Assembly: GCA_026391235.1 (NCBI GenBank)
Contig: JAPLDV010000745.1
Span: 1-6,119 of the forward strand
From: Bacteroidia bacterium
GTDB taxonomy: Bacteria > Bacteroidota > Bacteroidia > Bacteroidales > UBA12481
Direction of reading: 5' to 3'
Length of the DNA: 6,119 nucleotides
The first letter of the stretch is position 1, and each line of letters starts with the position of its first letter. This document shows, piece by piece, positions 1-6,119 of the stretch. A program made the translations under genes and the position numbers. Below the pieces are notes generated by a model. It saw only the letters and a program-made list of their open reading frames with translations. It was not told where the DNA came from and searched no databases.

Positions 1-20
1 TTTAATGCCCATTTATTCTT

Positions 21-605
21 ATGGATTCAGTTGACTTGAATATGTCCGAGGATACCGAACCTCAAAAAGATCAGGAAATTCAACAGGCAGAAGGGGTGGA
101 ATCCCCGAAGAGCGAAGGGGTTAAGAGAAAGAAATTTGCAGTCGGCGGACATAAAAAAGAACTCGAAGAGATGGCAAACAAGCTTATCGAAATGAATGAT
201 AAGTATTTGCGTTTATCAGCAGAGTTCGACAATTATCGGAAGCGGACATTAAAAGAAAAGATGGATCTCACCAAAATGGGTGGGGAAAACGTTTTATTGA
301 AATTACTTCCCGTAGTTGACAACCTCGAAAGGGCTCTCCAATCGATCAGGGAAACGAGTGATATTGATTCAGTTAAACTGGGCGTTGAACTTATTTATAC
401 TAATTTTCGGGATTTCCTGAAACAGAATGACATTCAAGAGATTGATTGTCTGAATCAGGATTTTAACAGCGATATTCACGAAGCGCTTACAAAGATTCCT
501 GCACCAAATCCAGAACAAAAGGGTAAGGTTGTTGACATTATTGAAAAAGGATACTATCTGCATGACCGTGTTATCCGGTTTGCCAGAGTAGTTGTAGGAG
601 ATTGA
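21..605 (+). CDS. grpE: GrpE, nucleotide exchange factor for DnaK
   Basis: This is a cytosolic co-chaperone that releases ADP from DnaK so that the Hsp70 folding cycle can continue. The 194-residue length is normal for the family. The first ~40 residues are acidic and low in complexity, as expected for the disordered GrpE tail. A long helix or coiled coil follows at about 43-90, containing the family-typical LSAEFDNYRKRT stretch. Next come the LLPVVDNLERAL segment (about 94-107) and a C-terminal beta domain ending in GYYLHDRVIRFARVVVGD. The usual Pro after VIR in that signature is Phe here, a mild change. An in-frame ATG at base 42 (Met8) is an alternative start; I kept the upstream ATG because neither has a clear ribosome binding site. 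dnaJ starts 18 bases downstream, so the two very likely share a transcript. The promoter, if present, lies outside or at the left edge of the window. Confidence 0.96.
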   Translation: MDSVDLNMSEDTEPQKDQEIQQAEGVESPKSEGVKRKKFAVGGHKKELEEMANKLIEMNDKYLRLSAEFDNYRKRTLKEKMDLTKMGGENVLLKLLPVVDNLERALQSIRETSDIDSVKLGVELIYTNFRDFLKQNDIQEIDCLNQDFNSDIHEALTKIPAPNPEQKGKVVDIIEKGYYLHDRVIRFARVVVGD

Positions 606-623
606 TGCCGAACAAAAGGAAAC

Positions 624-1769
624 ATGACAAAAAGAGATTACTACGAAATACTCGGCATTTCAAAGAGTGCCTCTCCAGAGGAGATAAAAAAGGCTTATCG
701 TCAGCAGGCAATGAAATGGCATCCGGATAAAAACCCCGGGAACAAGGATGCTGAAGATAAATTTAAAGAAGCTGCCGAAGCCTACGATGTTTTATCCGAT
801 TCCGATAAAAAGGCGCGTTACGATCAATACGGGCATGCCGGGCTGGGCAACGGCGGTGGAGGCTTTGGGGCAGGCGGGATGAATATGGATGATATTTTCT
901 CCCATTTTGGAGATATTTTCAGTGATATGGGCTTTGGTGGATTTGGCAATTCTTCGAGGGGACGCCAAAGGCATGTAAACCAGGGCACAAACCTCCGGGT
1001 TAAGGTTAAGCTTACACTGGAAGAGATTGTTAAAGGTGCTGAGAAAAAGATCAAGGTAAATAAATATGTACCATGCGATTCCTGCAATGCGACCGGTGCT
1101 GCCAATGGGTCGTCCTATTCCACCTGTTCTACCTGCAATGGCAGGGGGCAGGTTACCCGCGTTGCACATACCATTCTGGGCCAGATGCAGACTACATCGG
1201 TTTGCCCTGCTTGCGGCGGTGAAGGGAAAATCATTACCCAAAAATGTACCTCCTGCTACGGTGAGGGAATTCTTAAGGGTGAAGAAGTAATAAAAATCAC
1301 CATCCCGGCCGGTGTTCAGGAGGGAATGCAGCTATCGATGAGCGGCAAAGGAAATGCTGCCCGCAGAGGCGGAAATAACGGTGACCTGCTGATTATGGTT
1401 GAGGAAGCTGAACACCCCGATCTAACCCGCGATGGCAACGACCTTGTATATAACCTTTTCGTTTCTATTCCGGATGCTACGCTCGGTTCTGCTGTTGAAA
1501 TCCCTACAGTTGATGGCAAAGTGAAGGTAAAGATCGAACCCGGAACCCAGCCAGGAAAAATATTAAGGCTCAGGGGTAAAGGAATACCCGACCTGAACGG
1601 TTATGGTAAAGGCGACCTTTTGGTCAGGATCAATGTCTGGATCCCCAAAACGATGTCGAAAGAGGAGAGGCGGATTGTTGAGGAGCTTGGCAAATCTTCG
1701 AATTTTACGCCAAATCCAACGGCTGCTGAGAAAAATGTGTTTCGCCGGATGAAGGAGATGTTCGATTAA
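624..1769 (+). CDS. dnaJ: DnaJ, Hsp40 co-chaperone
   Basis: DnaJ delivers unfolded clients to DnaK and stimulates its ATPase. The 381-residue protein has the full class I (type A) architecture. The J-domain (about 1-70) carries the essential HPD motif at 33-35. A Gly/Phe-rich linker spans about 74-118. The zinc-binding region (about 151-215) has four Cys pairs, C151/C154, C168/C171, C194/C197 and C208/C211. In the family these form two zinc sites, pairs 1+4 and 2+3. The C-terminal client-binding beta domains and dimerisation tail follow. The first zinc repeat reads CDSCNATG, so the first Gly of CxxCxGxG is Ala, while all eight Cys are intact. The start is chosen because [12 protein letters not shown] is the canonical N-terminus; a purine-rich AAAAGGA ends 3 bases before it. 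It follows grpE closely, and an 82-base gap separates it from the next gene. Confidence 0.97.
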   Translation: MTKRDYYEILGISKSASPEEIKKAYRQQAMKWHPDKNPGNKDAEDKFKEAAEAYDVLSDSDKKARYDQYGHAGLGNGGGGFGAGGMNMDDIFSHFGDIFSDMGFGGFGNSSRGRQRHVNQGTNLRVKVKLTLEEIVKGAEKKIKVNKYVPCDSCNATGAANGSSYSTCSTCNGRGQVTRVAHTILGQMQTTSVCPACGGEGKIITQKCTSCYGEGILKGEEVIKITIPAGVQEGMQLSMSGKGNAARRGGNNGDLLIMVEEAEHPDLTRDGNDLVYNLFVSIPDATLGSAVEIPTVDGKVKVKIEPGTQPGKILRLRGKGIPDLNGYGKGDLLVRINVWIPKTMSKEERRIVEELGKSSNFTPNPTAAEKNVFRRMKEMFD

Positions 1770-1851
1770 TCCGGTATTGTAACAAATGATAGCATCCTTT
1801 GTCTTATTGACCGGAACATAAACATTAAACAAAGTCACAAATAAGATTCTT

Positions 1852-3822
1852 ATGAACAACTTTCTGACTGCCAGCAATGTAGTCAAACAATTTGCAAATC
1901 ATCTGGCATTGGACAAGGTGAGTATTGATGTTCCCGAAGGGAGCATTTTCGGGTTGCTGGGTCCAAACGGAGCGGGGAAAACAACTCTGATCCGGATCAT
2001 TACCCAGATTACAGCACCCGATGAGGGTCAGGTCCAGTTCCGCGGTAAAAAAATGACCATGGAAGATGTGTATCATATCGGTTATCTTCCGGAAGAACGT
2101 GGTTTATACAAGAAAATGAAAGTTGGCGAACAGGCTCTATACCTGGTTCAGCTGAAAGGCATGTCGAGGACCGATGGACTTAAAAAGCTGAAGTACTGGT
2201 TTGAGAAGTTCGAAATTCAAACCTGGTGGGATAAAAAGGTTGAAGAGCTATCAAAAGGAATGGCCCAAAAGGTTCAATTCATTGTAACTGTTTTGCATGA
2301 CCCGAAACTGCTGATCTTTGATGAACCTTTTACCGGATTCGACCCGATCAATACTAACCTGGTTAAGAATGAGATTCTGCGGCTCAGGGATAACGGTGCA
2401 ACCATCGTTTTTTCCACACATATCATGGCCTCTGTTGAGGAACTCTGTGACCATATTGCCCTCATCGACAAAGGGAAGACCATCCTGGACGGTAATATTG
2501 ACGAAGTCAGGGCACGATTTAAGCCTGACACCTATGAATTGAAATTTAAAGGTGATACTCATAACCTTCGGGATGCGCTTGATTCCGGGATTGAAATACT
2601 GGAAGAACCTACGCGTGGAGGTGTTGGTCACCTCATTCTCAAGCAGCAACGACGGATGCCGGTAAGAGAAATGGTAACAGCCATTAATTCTACAGTAGAT
2701 ATCATTTCATTTGAAGAGGTAATCCCAAGCATGAATGACATCTTCATTTTTAATAAAAGCGGTTATTATGCAATCCTCTATATACCTGAGAATGTTCTGA
2801 TTTCAAGCAAAGTACAGCTCTATTCGAACCAGCAGACAACAGTCGGGGTTAATGAGCATATAGTTAAGGCTTTAGATGGATTTTTTACTAATATCAAGCT
2901 AAAGAATGAAAATGTTCCAATGGATATCATGAAACGCATAGCCACCAATATTAATATTGACACCATTCAGTGGACCAGTACCGGGGAAGAGAAATCCGGA
3001 TCAGCTGAAATCGTTTTGTTAATTGGCTACATATCTGGTTTTATGATGTATATGTTTATTTTCATGTTCGGTGCCCAGGTTATGCGCGGTGTGATGGAAG
3101 AAAAATCCAACCGGATCGTGGAAGTAATCATATCCTCTATCAAGCCATTTCAACTGATGATGGGTAAGGTTGTCGGGATTGCCTTTGTTGGATTAACGCA
3201 GTTCGTTATCTGGATTGCGCTGACATTTGGGATTTTCTATGGAGCCAAATTTGTCCTTCTGGAGAAATCAGTCAGTAAACCAACAACATCGGTCGCCACG
3301 AATATTATGGAAAAGGGAGATACCGGAATGGCACAGGCCGCCAACACCGGCCAATATGAAGAGATGTTCAAGCAGATCGCCGGTAAATTCTCAGCAGTTA
3401 ATTTCCCGCTGATCCTTGGATGTTTCCTGTTTTTCTTCATCGGTGGGTACCTCCTGTATGCATCCCTCTTTGCTTCAGTAGGATCAGCCGTTGATAATGA
3501 TACTGATACGCAGCAATTTATGCTTCCGATCACCATACCCATAATTCTGGGACTATTTGTCATGATGAATGCCATGCAATCCCCAAACAGCAGTATAGCG
3601 GTCATATTCTCTCTGATACCCCTTACCTCCCCGATTGTCATGATGGCCCGTGTTCCCTATGGAGTTCCTTACTGGCAACTGGGTTTATCCGCGTTTTTCC
3701 TGATCATTACCTTTATCGGAACCATCTGGATGGCAGGCAAAATTTACCGCACCGGGATTCTGATGTATGGGAAAAAAGCAAGTTACGGCGAACTTTGGAA
3801 GTGGTTAAAGTATAAGAACTGA
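1852..3822 (+). CDS. ABC exporter, ATPase and permease joined in one frame; probable deletion fusion
   Basis: The single 656-residue frame holds two parts that are normally separate proteins. Residues 1-~299 are a NatA/YhaQ-like ATPase: Walker A GPNGAGKTT (37-45), YLPEERGLY in the Q-loop region (78-86), signature LSKGM (133-137), Walker B LLIFDE (153-158), D-loop GFDP (162-165), switch His190, and a DUF4162-like C-terminal domain ending in PSMNDIFI. From about residue 300 it continues as a NatB/YhaP-like ABC-2 permease: an extracytoplasmic segment (~300-386) and hydrophobic helices at about 387-411, 440-468, 517-548, 557-577, 583-603 and 609-632. Between the first two is the coupling segment EEKSNRIVEV (416-425). 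The permease N-terminus with its first membrane helix is absent, as are the ATPase stop and the permease start. The family exports small solutes such as Na+ or drugs, but the substrate here is unknown. The product may not be functional. The stop overlaps the next gene's start. Confidence 0.85.
   Translation: MNNFLTASNVVKQFANHLALDKVSIDVPEGSIFGLLGPNGAGKTTLIRIITQITAPDEGQVQFRGKKMTMEDVYHIGYLPEERGLYKKMKVGEQALYLVQLKGMSRTDGLKKLKYWFEKFEIQTWWDKKVEELSKGMAQKVQFIVTVLHDPKLLIFDEPFTGFDPINTNLVKNEILRLRDNGATIVFSTHIMASVEELCDHIALIDKGKTILDGNIDEVRARFKPDTYELKFKGDTHNLRDALDSGIEILEEPTRGGVGHLILKQQRRMPVREMVTAINSTVDIISFEEVIPSMNDIFIFNKSGYYAILYIPENVLISSKVQLYSNQQTTVGVNEHIVKALDGFFTNIKLKNENVPMDIMKRIATNINIDTIQWTSTGEEKSGSAEIVLLIGYISGFMMYMFIFMFGAQVMRGVMEEKSNRIVEVIISSIKPFQLMMGKVVGIAFVGLTQFVIWIALTFGIFYGAKFVLLEKSVSKPTTSVATNIMEKGDTGMAQAANTGQYEEMFKQIAGKFSAVNFPLILGCFLFFFIGGYLLYASLFASVGSAVDNDTDTQQFMLPITIPIILGLFVMMNAMQSPNSSIAVIFSLIPLTSPIVMMARVPYGVPYWQLGLSAFFLIITFIGTIWMAGKIYRTGILMYGKKASYGELWKWLKYKN
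2746..2763 (+). other. Putative in-frame deletion junction between ABC ATPase and permease
   Basis: The last residues that look like ATPase are PSMNDIFI (292-299, ending at base 2748). In Bacteroidota relatives as I recall them, the protein ends a few residues after this motif. The next residues, FNKSGYYAILYIPEN, look like the middle of the permease's first extracytoplasmic loop, roughly 100 residues after its usual start. There is no stop, start or transmembrane helix between the two parts. From recalled family lengths I estimate that a few hundred bases are missing; this is not a measurement. The exact breakpoint can only be placed within a few codons. Confidence 0.7.
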
Positions 3823-4973
3823 TGGCGGCGATTCTAGTTATTGATGATGAGCGGAGTATCCGCAATACCCTGAAGGAGGTACTCGAATATGAGAACCATC
3901 AGATAGATCTGGCAGAGGATGGTGTGATTGGTTTGGGAATGATCAAAGAGAATCATTATGATATTGTTCTCTGCGACATTAAGATGCCGAAGATGGATGG
4001 TCTCGAGGTGCTGGAAAAGATTTTCCAGATCACCGGTGATGTTCAGGTAATCATGATATCCGGCCATGGCACGGTAGATGCTGCTGTGGAAGCCATCAAG
4101 AAAGGGGCTTATGATTTCATTGAAAAACCGCTGGATCTGAACCGGTTGCTGGTCACGATCCTGAATGCCATGGATAAAACCACCCTGATCAGTGAAACCC
4201 GGACCCTGAAAAAGAAGGTAGCCAGGAATTATGAAATGATCGGGGAATCAGGTCCGATGAAAAAGATCAGGGAGATGATTGACCGCGTGGCGCCGACCGA
4301 TGCAAGGGTTTTGATCACCGGCTCCAACGGAACGGGGAAAGAATTGGTGGCCCGTCAGCTTCATGATCAGAGTAATCGCACCGGAGGGCAATTTGTTGAG
4401 GTCAACTGTGCGGCAATCCCATCGGAATTAATTGAGAGTGAACTGTTTGGCCACGAGAAAGGATCCTTCACCTCTGCCATCAAGCAGCGGAAAGGGAAAT
4501 TCGAACTGGCCGATAAAGGGACACTTTTCCTGGACGAGATCGGCGACATGAGCCTATCAGCCCAAGCGAAGGTTCTCAGGGCACTGCAGGAGGGCCGGAT
4601 TACAAGGGTTGGAGGAGATAAGGATATCGCGGTGGACGTCAGGGTGATAGCCGCAACCAATAAAAATCTAAAAGAAGAAATCGTTGAAAGCCGGTTCCGG
4701 GAAGACCTTTACCATCGTCTGGGGGTCATTATAATAAATGTTCCGGCGCTGAGGGACCGGGCAGATGACATCCCGCTTTTAGCAACTCATTTTATCGACC
4801 AGGTATGTTCGGAGATGGGAATGCCGCCGAAGAGCATTGATGATGATGCCATTGAGGAGCTCATGAAGCTTCCTTGGACCGGCAACATCCGGGAGTTCAG
4901 GAATGTGATCGAGCGGTTGATTATTCTTGGAGGGCAGGGAATAACCGGCGAAGATGTACGGGTTTTTGCCTGA
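3822..4973 (+). CDS. Sigma-54-type response regulator (receiver plus AAA+), no DNA-binding domain
   Basis: This is an NtrC-like two-component response regulator of 383 residues. The receiver domain (about 1-120) has the acidic pair D8/D9, phospho-acceptor D52 in LCDIKMPKMDG, S80 and K102. The AAA+ sigma-54 activator domain (about 138-370) has Walker A GSNGTGKE (167-174), Walker B GTLFLDE (233-239), the arginine-finger region FREDLYHRL (292-300) and the sensor II-type WTGNIREFRN (352-361). The sigma-54 contact loop reads GSFTSA (214-219) instead of GAFTGA. The protein ends just after the AAA+ domain, so the Fis-type helix-turn-helix that brings NtrC proteins to about 450-470 residues is missing. 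My recollection is that similar HTH-less regulators of about 385-390 residues are common in Bacteroidota, so this is probably native. Its ATG overlaps the ABC gene stop (TGATG), which suggests translational coupling. No histidine kinase lies in the window. Confidence 0.93.
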   Translation: MAAILVIDDERSIRNTLKEVLEYENHQIDLAEDGVIGLGMIKENHYDIVLCDIKMPKMDGLEVLEKIFQITGDVQVIMISGHGTVDAAVEAIKKGAYDFIEKPLDLNRLLVTILNAMDKTTLISETRTLKKKVARNYEMIGESGPMKKIREMIDRVAPTDARVLITGSNGTGKELVARQLHDQSNRTGGQFVEVNCAAIPSELIESELFGHEKGSFTSAIKQRKGKFELADKGTLFLDEIGDMSLSAQAKVLRALQEGRITRVGGDKDIAVDVRVIAATNKNLKEEIVESRFREDLYHRLGVIIINVPALRDRADDIPLLATHFIDQVCSEMGMPPKSIDDDAIEELMKLPWTGNIREFRNVIERLIILGGQGITGEDVRVFA

Positions 4974-4996
4974 TCAGATAAGGTTTGCTACTTTTG
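4965..4996 (+). promoter_or_regulatory. Bacteroidota-type promoter for coaD
   Basis: A -33 box TTTG (4965-4968, within TTTTTG) is followed after exactly 20 bases by a -7 box TACTTTTG (4989-4996). This matches TAnnTTTG, the consensus known for the primary sigma factor of Bacteroides. The expected start of transcription is near base 5000, giving coaD a leader of only about 12-17 bases. The -33 box lies inside the last codons of the response regulator gene. The element is inferred from pattern only. Confidence 0.6.
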
Positions 4997-5023
4997 CATA
5001 AATAACTCGTTGGTTATGCAAAA
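4992..5023. repeat. Perfect 10-bp inverted repeat spanning the coaD start
   Basis: The left arm TTTTGCATAA (4992-5001) and right arm TTATGCAAAA (5014-5023) are exact reverse complements, with a 12-base loop between them. The left arm contains the TTTG of the predicted -7 box, and the right arm contains the coaD ATG (5016-5018). It could be a regulator binding site or an RNA hairpin hiding the start codon in read-through transcripts. It has no long T-run like a terminator: A-residues, not T, follow the right arm on the coding strand. The role is unproven. Confidence 0.55.
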
Positions 5024-5480
5024 AATTGCCGTTTTCCCGGGATCTTTTGATCCGTTTACCAAAGGACATGAGAATGTGATCACCAGGGCGTTGCCCTTGT
5101 TCGACAAGATATATATCGCAATAGGCCACAATTCGGAGAAGAAGAGTTTCTTTACACTCGACCAGCGGCTGAGAATGATCGGGAAGTTTTATCAGGAAGA
5201 GCCCAGGATAGTAATGGACTATTATGAAGGCCTTACGGTCGACTATTGCAAAAAGGTTGGAGCACAATATTTATTAAGGGGATTACGGACGTCTGCTGAT
5301 TTTGAGTTTGAGCGGTCGATTGCGCAGATCAATCGTAAGATGAATCCTGAAGTGGAGACGGTTTTTATCCTGGCGGTCCCGGAATTTGCCCCGGTGAATT
5401 CAACAATAATCCGTGAAATTCTTAGATACGGCGGTGATGCCAGTCAGTTCCTGCCCGACAAAATGGTTATAGAGGATTAA
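5016..5480 (+). CDS. coaD: Phosphopantetheine adenylyltransferase
   Basis: The enzyme transfers AMP from ATP to 4'-phosphopantetheine, giving dephospho-CoA and pyrophosphate, the penultimate step of coenzyme A synthesis in the cytosol. From the ATG at 5016 the protein has 154 residues, close to the usual ~160. It starts MQKIAVFPGSFDPFTKGHEN, the standard nucleotidyltransferase N-terminus with the (T/H)xGH motif as TKGH (15-18). It also has RGLRTSADFEFE (88-99) and the second signature NSTIIRE (128-134), which corresponds to the ISST-type ATP-binding motif. The frame can be read from a TTG at 5010, adding two residues (MV). I prefer the ATG because it matches the conserved family start and TTG is rare. 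It has its own predicted promoter, and its last bases overlap the convergent Nudix gene. Confidence 0.96.
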   Translation: MQKIAVFPGSFDPFTKGHENVITRALPLFDKIYIAIGHNSEKKSFFTLDQRLRMIGKFYQEEPRIVMDYYEGLTVDYCKKVGAQYLLRGLRTSADFEFERSIAQINRKMNPEVETVFILAVPEFAPVNSTIIREILRYGGDASQFLPDKMVIED

Positions 5481-6115
5481 TCTTGCCGGTTTTCGCCGGT
5501 ATTCCAGGAAACATCTCCAATGAGCTCAGCAATTGATCGGTATGTATTTTCAAGAACCATATCGAATTGCGATGGGACAAGCCAGCTTGCTTCGGTGATA
5601 CCTTCCTCGGTTTGAGGTTTTGTAAAGAGATTCCCGGTATAATCCATGGCAAACCACCAGGTTTTTTTCAGGACCCTGTTGCCTTCGAGTTTATAGGTAT
5701 GATAGGTAGATGGTAGTGCGTTATTAATTTTCAAATCCGCGATTCCGCATTCTTCCCTGACTTCACGTAATGCGGCCAACTCAGGAGATTCGCCCTTTTC
5801 GATTTTTCCCTTCGGCAGGTCCCATTTCCCGAATCTTTTGATAAACAGATATTTCCCTGATGGATGGCGCACGATTCCGCCTGCCGCTTCGATAATCTGA
5901 TAGAAGCTTATGAACATTTTGAAGAAATCTTCCGGATCCTTATGGCAAACGCAATAGGTTTGAATGCCCGAATCCTCAAATTGGGCGATCAGTTCTCCCA
6001 CCGATTTCCGGTCGGGATGGTCAATGATTTCTTTGCAAACCCCGCATATTGCCTCATCAGCGGTGGAAATCGACAGGAGCCAGTCGTTGAAAAAAACTTT
6101 ATACCTTTGAATCAT
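5477..6115 (-). CDS. Nudix hydrolase with an extra N-terminal domain
   Basis: Nudix enzymes hydrolyse nucleoside diphosphates linked to another moiety. The substrate cannot be read from this sequence. The 212-residue protein has a complete Nudix box at 103-125, GKIEKGESPELAALREVREECGI, matching GX5EX7REUXEEXGU, with metal-binding glutamates at 118, 121 and 122. It is preceded by the typical AAGGIVRHPSGKYLFIKRFGKWDLPKG strand-loop region (78-102). Residues 1-~75 form an additional domain that I cannot name. It carries two close Cys pairs, C24xxC27 and C55xC57. Bacteroidota have related Nudix proteins with a similar N-terminal extension (from memory). The start ATG lies 4 bases from the window's right edge. 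MIQRYKVFFND looks like a natural N-terminus, but a longer start outside the window cannot be excluded. The gene is convergent with coaD. Confidence 0.9.
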   Translation of the reverse strand: MIQRYKVFFNDWLLSISTADEAICGVCKEIIDHPDRKSVGELIAQFEDSGIQTYCVCHKDPEDFFKMFISFYQIIEAAGGIVRHPSGKYLFIKRFGKWDLPKGKIEKGESPELAALREVREECGIADLKINNALPSTYHTYKLEGNRVLKKTWWFAMDYTGNLFTKPQTEEGITEASWLVPSQFDMVLENTYRSIAELIGDVSWNTGENRQD

Positions 6116-6119
6116 GATG

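Noticed and set aside
93..106. GGGG-CCCC hairpin and repeated GAAGGGGT in the grpE N-terminal region
   Set aside because: It lies inside the coding region and reflects a repeated Glu-Gly-Val in a low-complexity tail; there is no other sign of function.
792..1241. Long open frames antisense to dnaJ, and similar ones antisense to the ABC, regulator and coaD genes
   Set aside because: They are shadows of strongly supported coding genes, with atypical composition and no recognisable domain.
1771..1814. Interrupted inverted repeat (CCGGT/ACCGG with inner ACAAA/TTTGT) after dnaJ, as a possible terminator
   Set aside because: The two short stems are split by mismatched internal loops and no T-run follows, so it does not support a terminator call.
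1770..1851. Promoter for the ABC-regulator pair in the 82-base gap
   Set aside because: TTTG occurs at 1798-1801, but no good TAnnTTTG box lies at the right distance; the best candidate, near 1819, matches poorly.
1841..1853. Small palindrome ATAAGA-T-TCTTAT overlapping the ABC gene start codon
   Set aside because: Six-base AT-rich arms in an AT-rich leader are expected by chance; the resemblance to the coaD repeat is only that both include TTAT at the start codon.
5010..5015. TTG start for coaD, two codons upstream
   Set aside because: The ATG at 5016 gives the conserved family N-terminus and is the more usual start codon.
5483..5503. Repeated GCCGGT near the coaD/Nudix junction as a bidirectional terminator
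   Set aside because: The copies are direct repeats, and only a 4-bp CCGG stem is possible, which is too weak.

Overview
This window reads as ordinary chromosomal housekeeping DNA from a member of the Bacteroidota, possibly Bacteroidales-like (the order is only a guess). The evidence is the protein style of GrpE, DnaJ, CoaD and the NatA/NatB-type ABC exporter. The leaders lack clear Shine-Dalgarno sequences. A promoter with the Bacteroidota pattern TTTG-N20-TAnnTTTG lies in front of coaD. Base composition is moderate and looks even across the window. I see no tRNA, rRNA, CRISPR array, insertion sequence or phage gene.

Layout: five genes run on the + strand and one on the - strand. grpE (21-605) and dnaJ (624-1769) are 18 bases apart and supply the nucleotide exchange factor and J-domain co-chaperone of the DnaK (Hsp70) cycle. 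After an 82-base gap comes one long frame (1852-3822) that holds an ABC exporter ATPase and most of its partner permease. Its stop overlaps the start of a sigma-54-type response regulator (3822-4973) in TGATG, so the two are probably translationally coupled. coaD (5016-5480), for coenzyme A synthesis, follows and appears to have its own promoter. A Nudix hydrolase (5477-6115, - strand) converges on coaD, and the two stop codons share the palindrome TTAA.

The most unusual point is the ABC gene. It looks like two normally separate genes joined in frame by a deletion near base 2749. The deletion removed the end of the ATPase gene, the start of the permease gene and the permease's first membrane helix. 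The resulting protein has a topology conflict, so it is either a broken or strongly altered transporter, or an assembly or sequencing artefact. Secondary points are a response regulator without a DNA-binding domain and with a GSFTSA loop in place of GAFTGA, and a perfect 10-bp inverted repeat that links the coaD promoter to its start codon. I did not find a new multi-gene system; apart from these anomalies the region is conventional.
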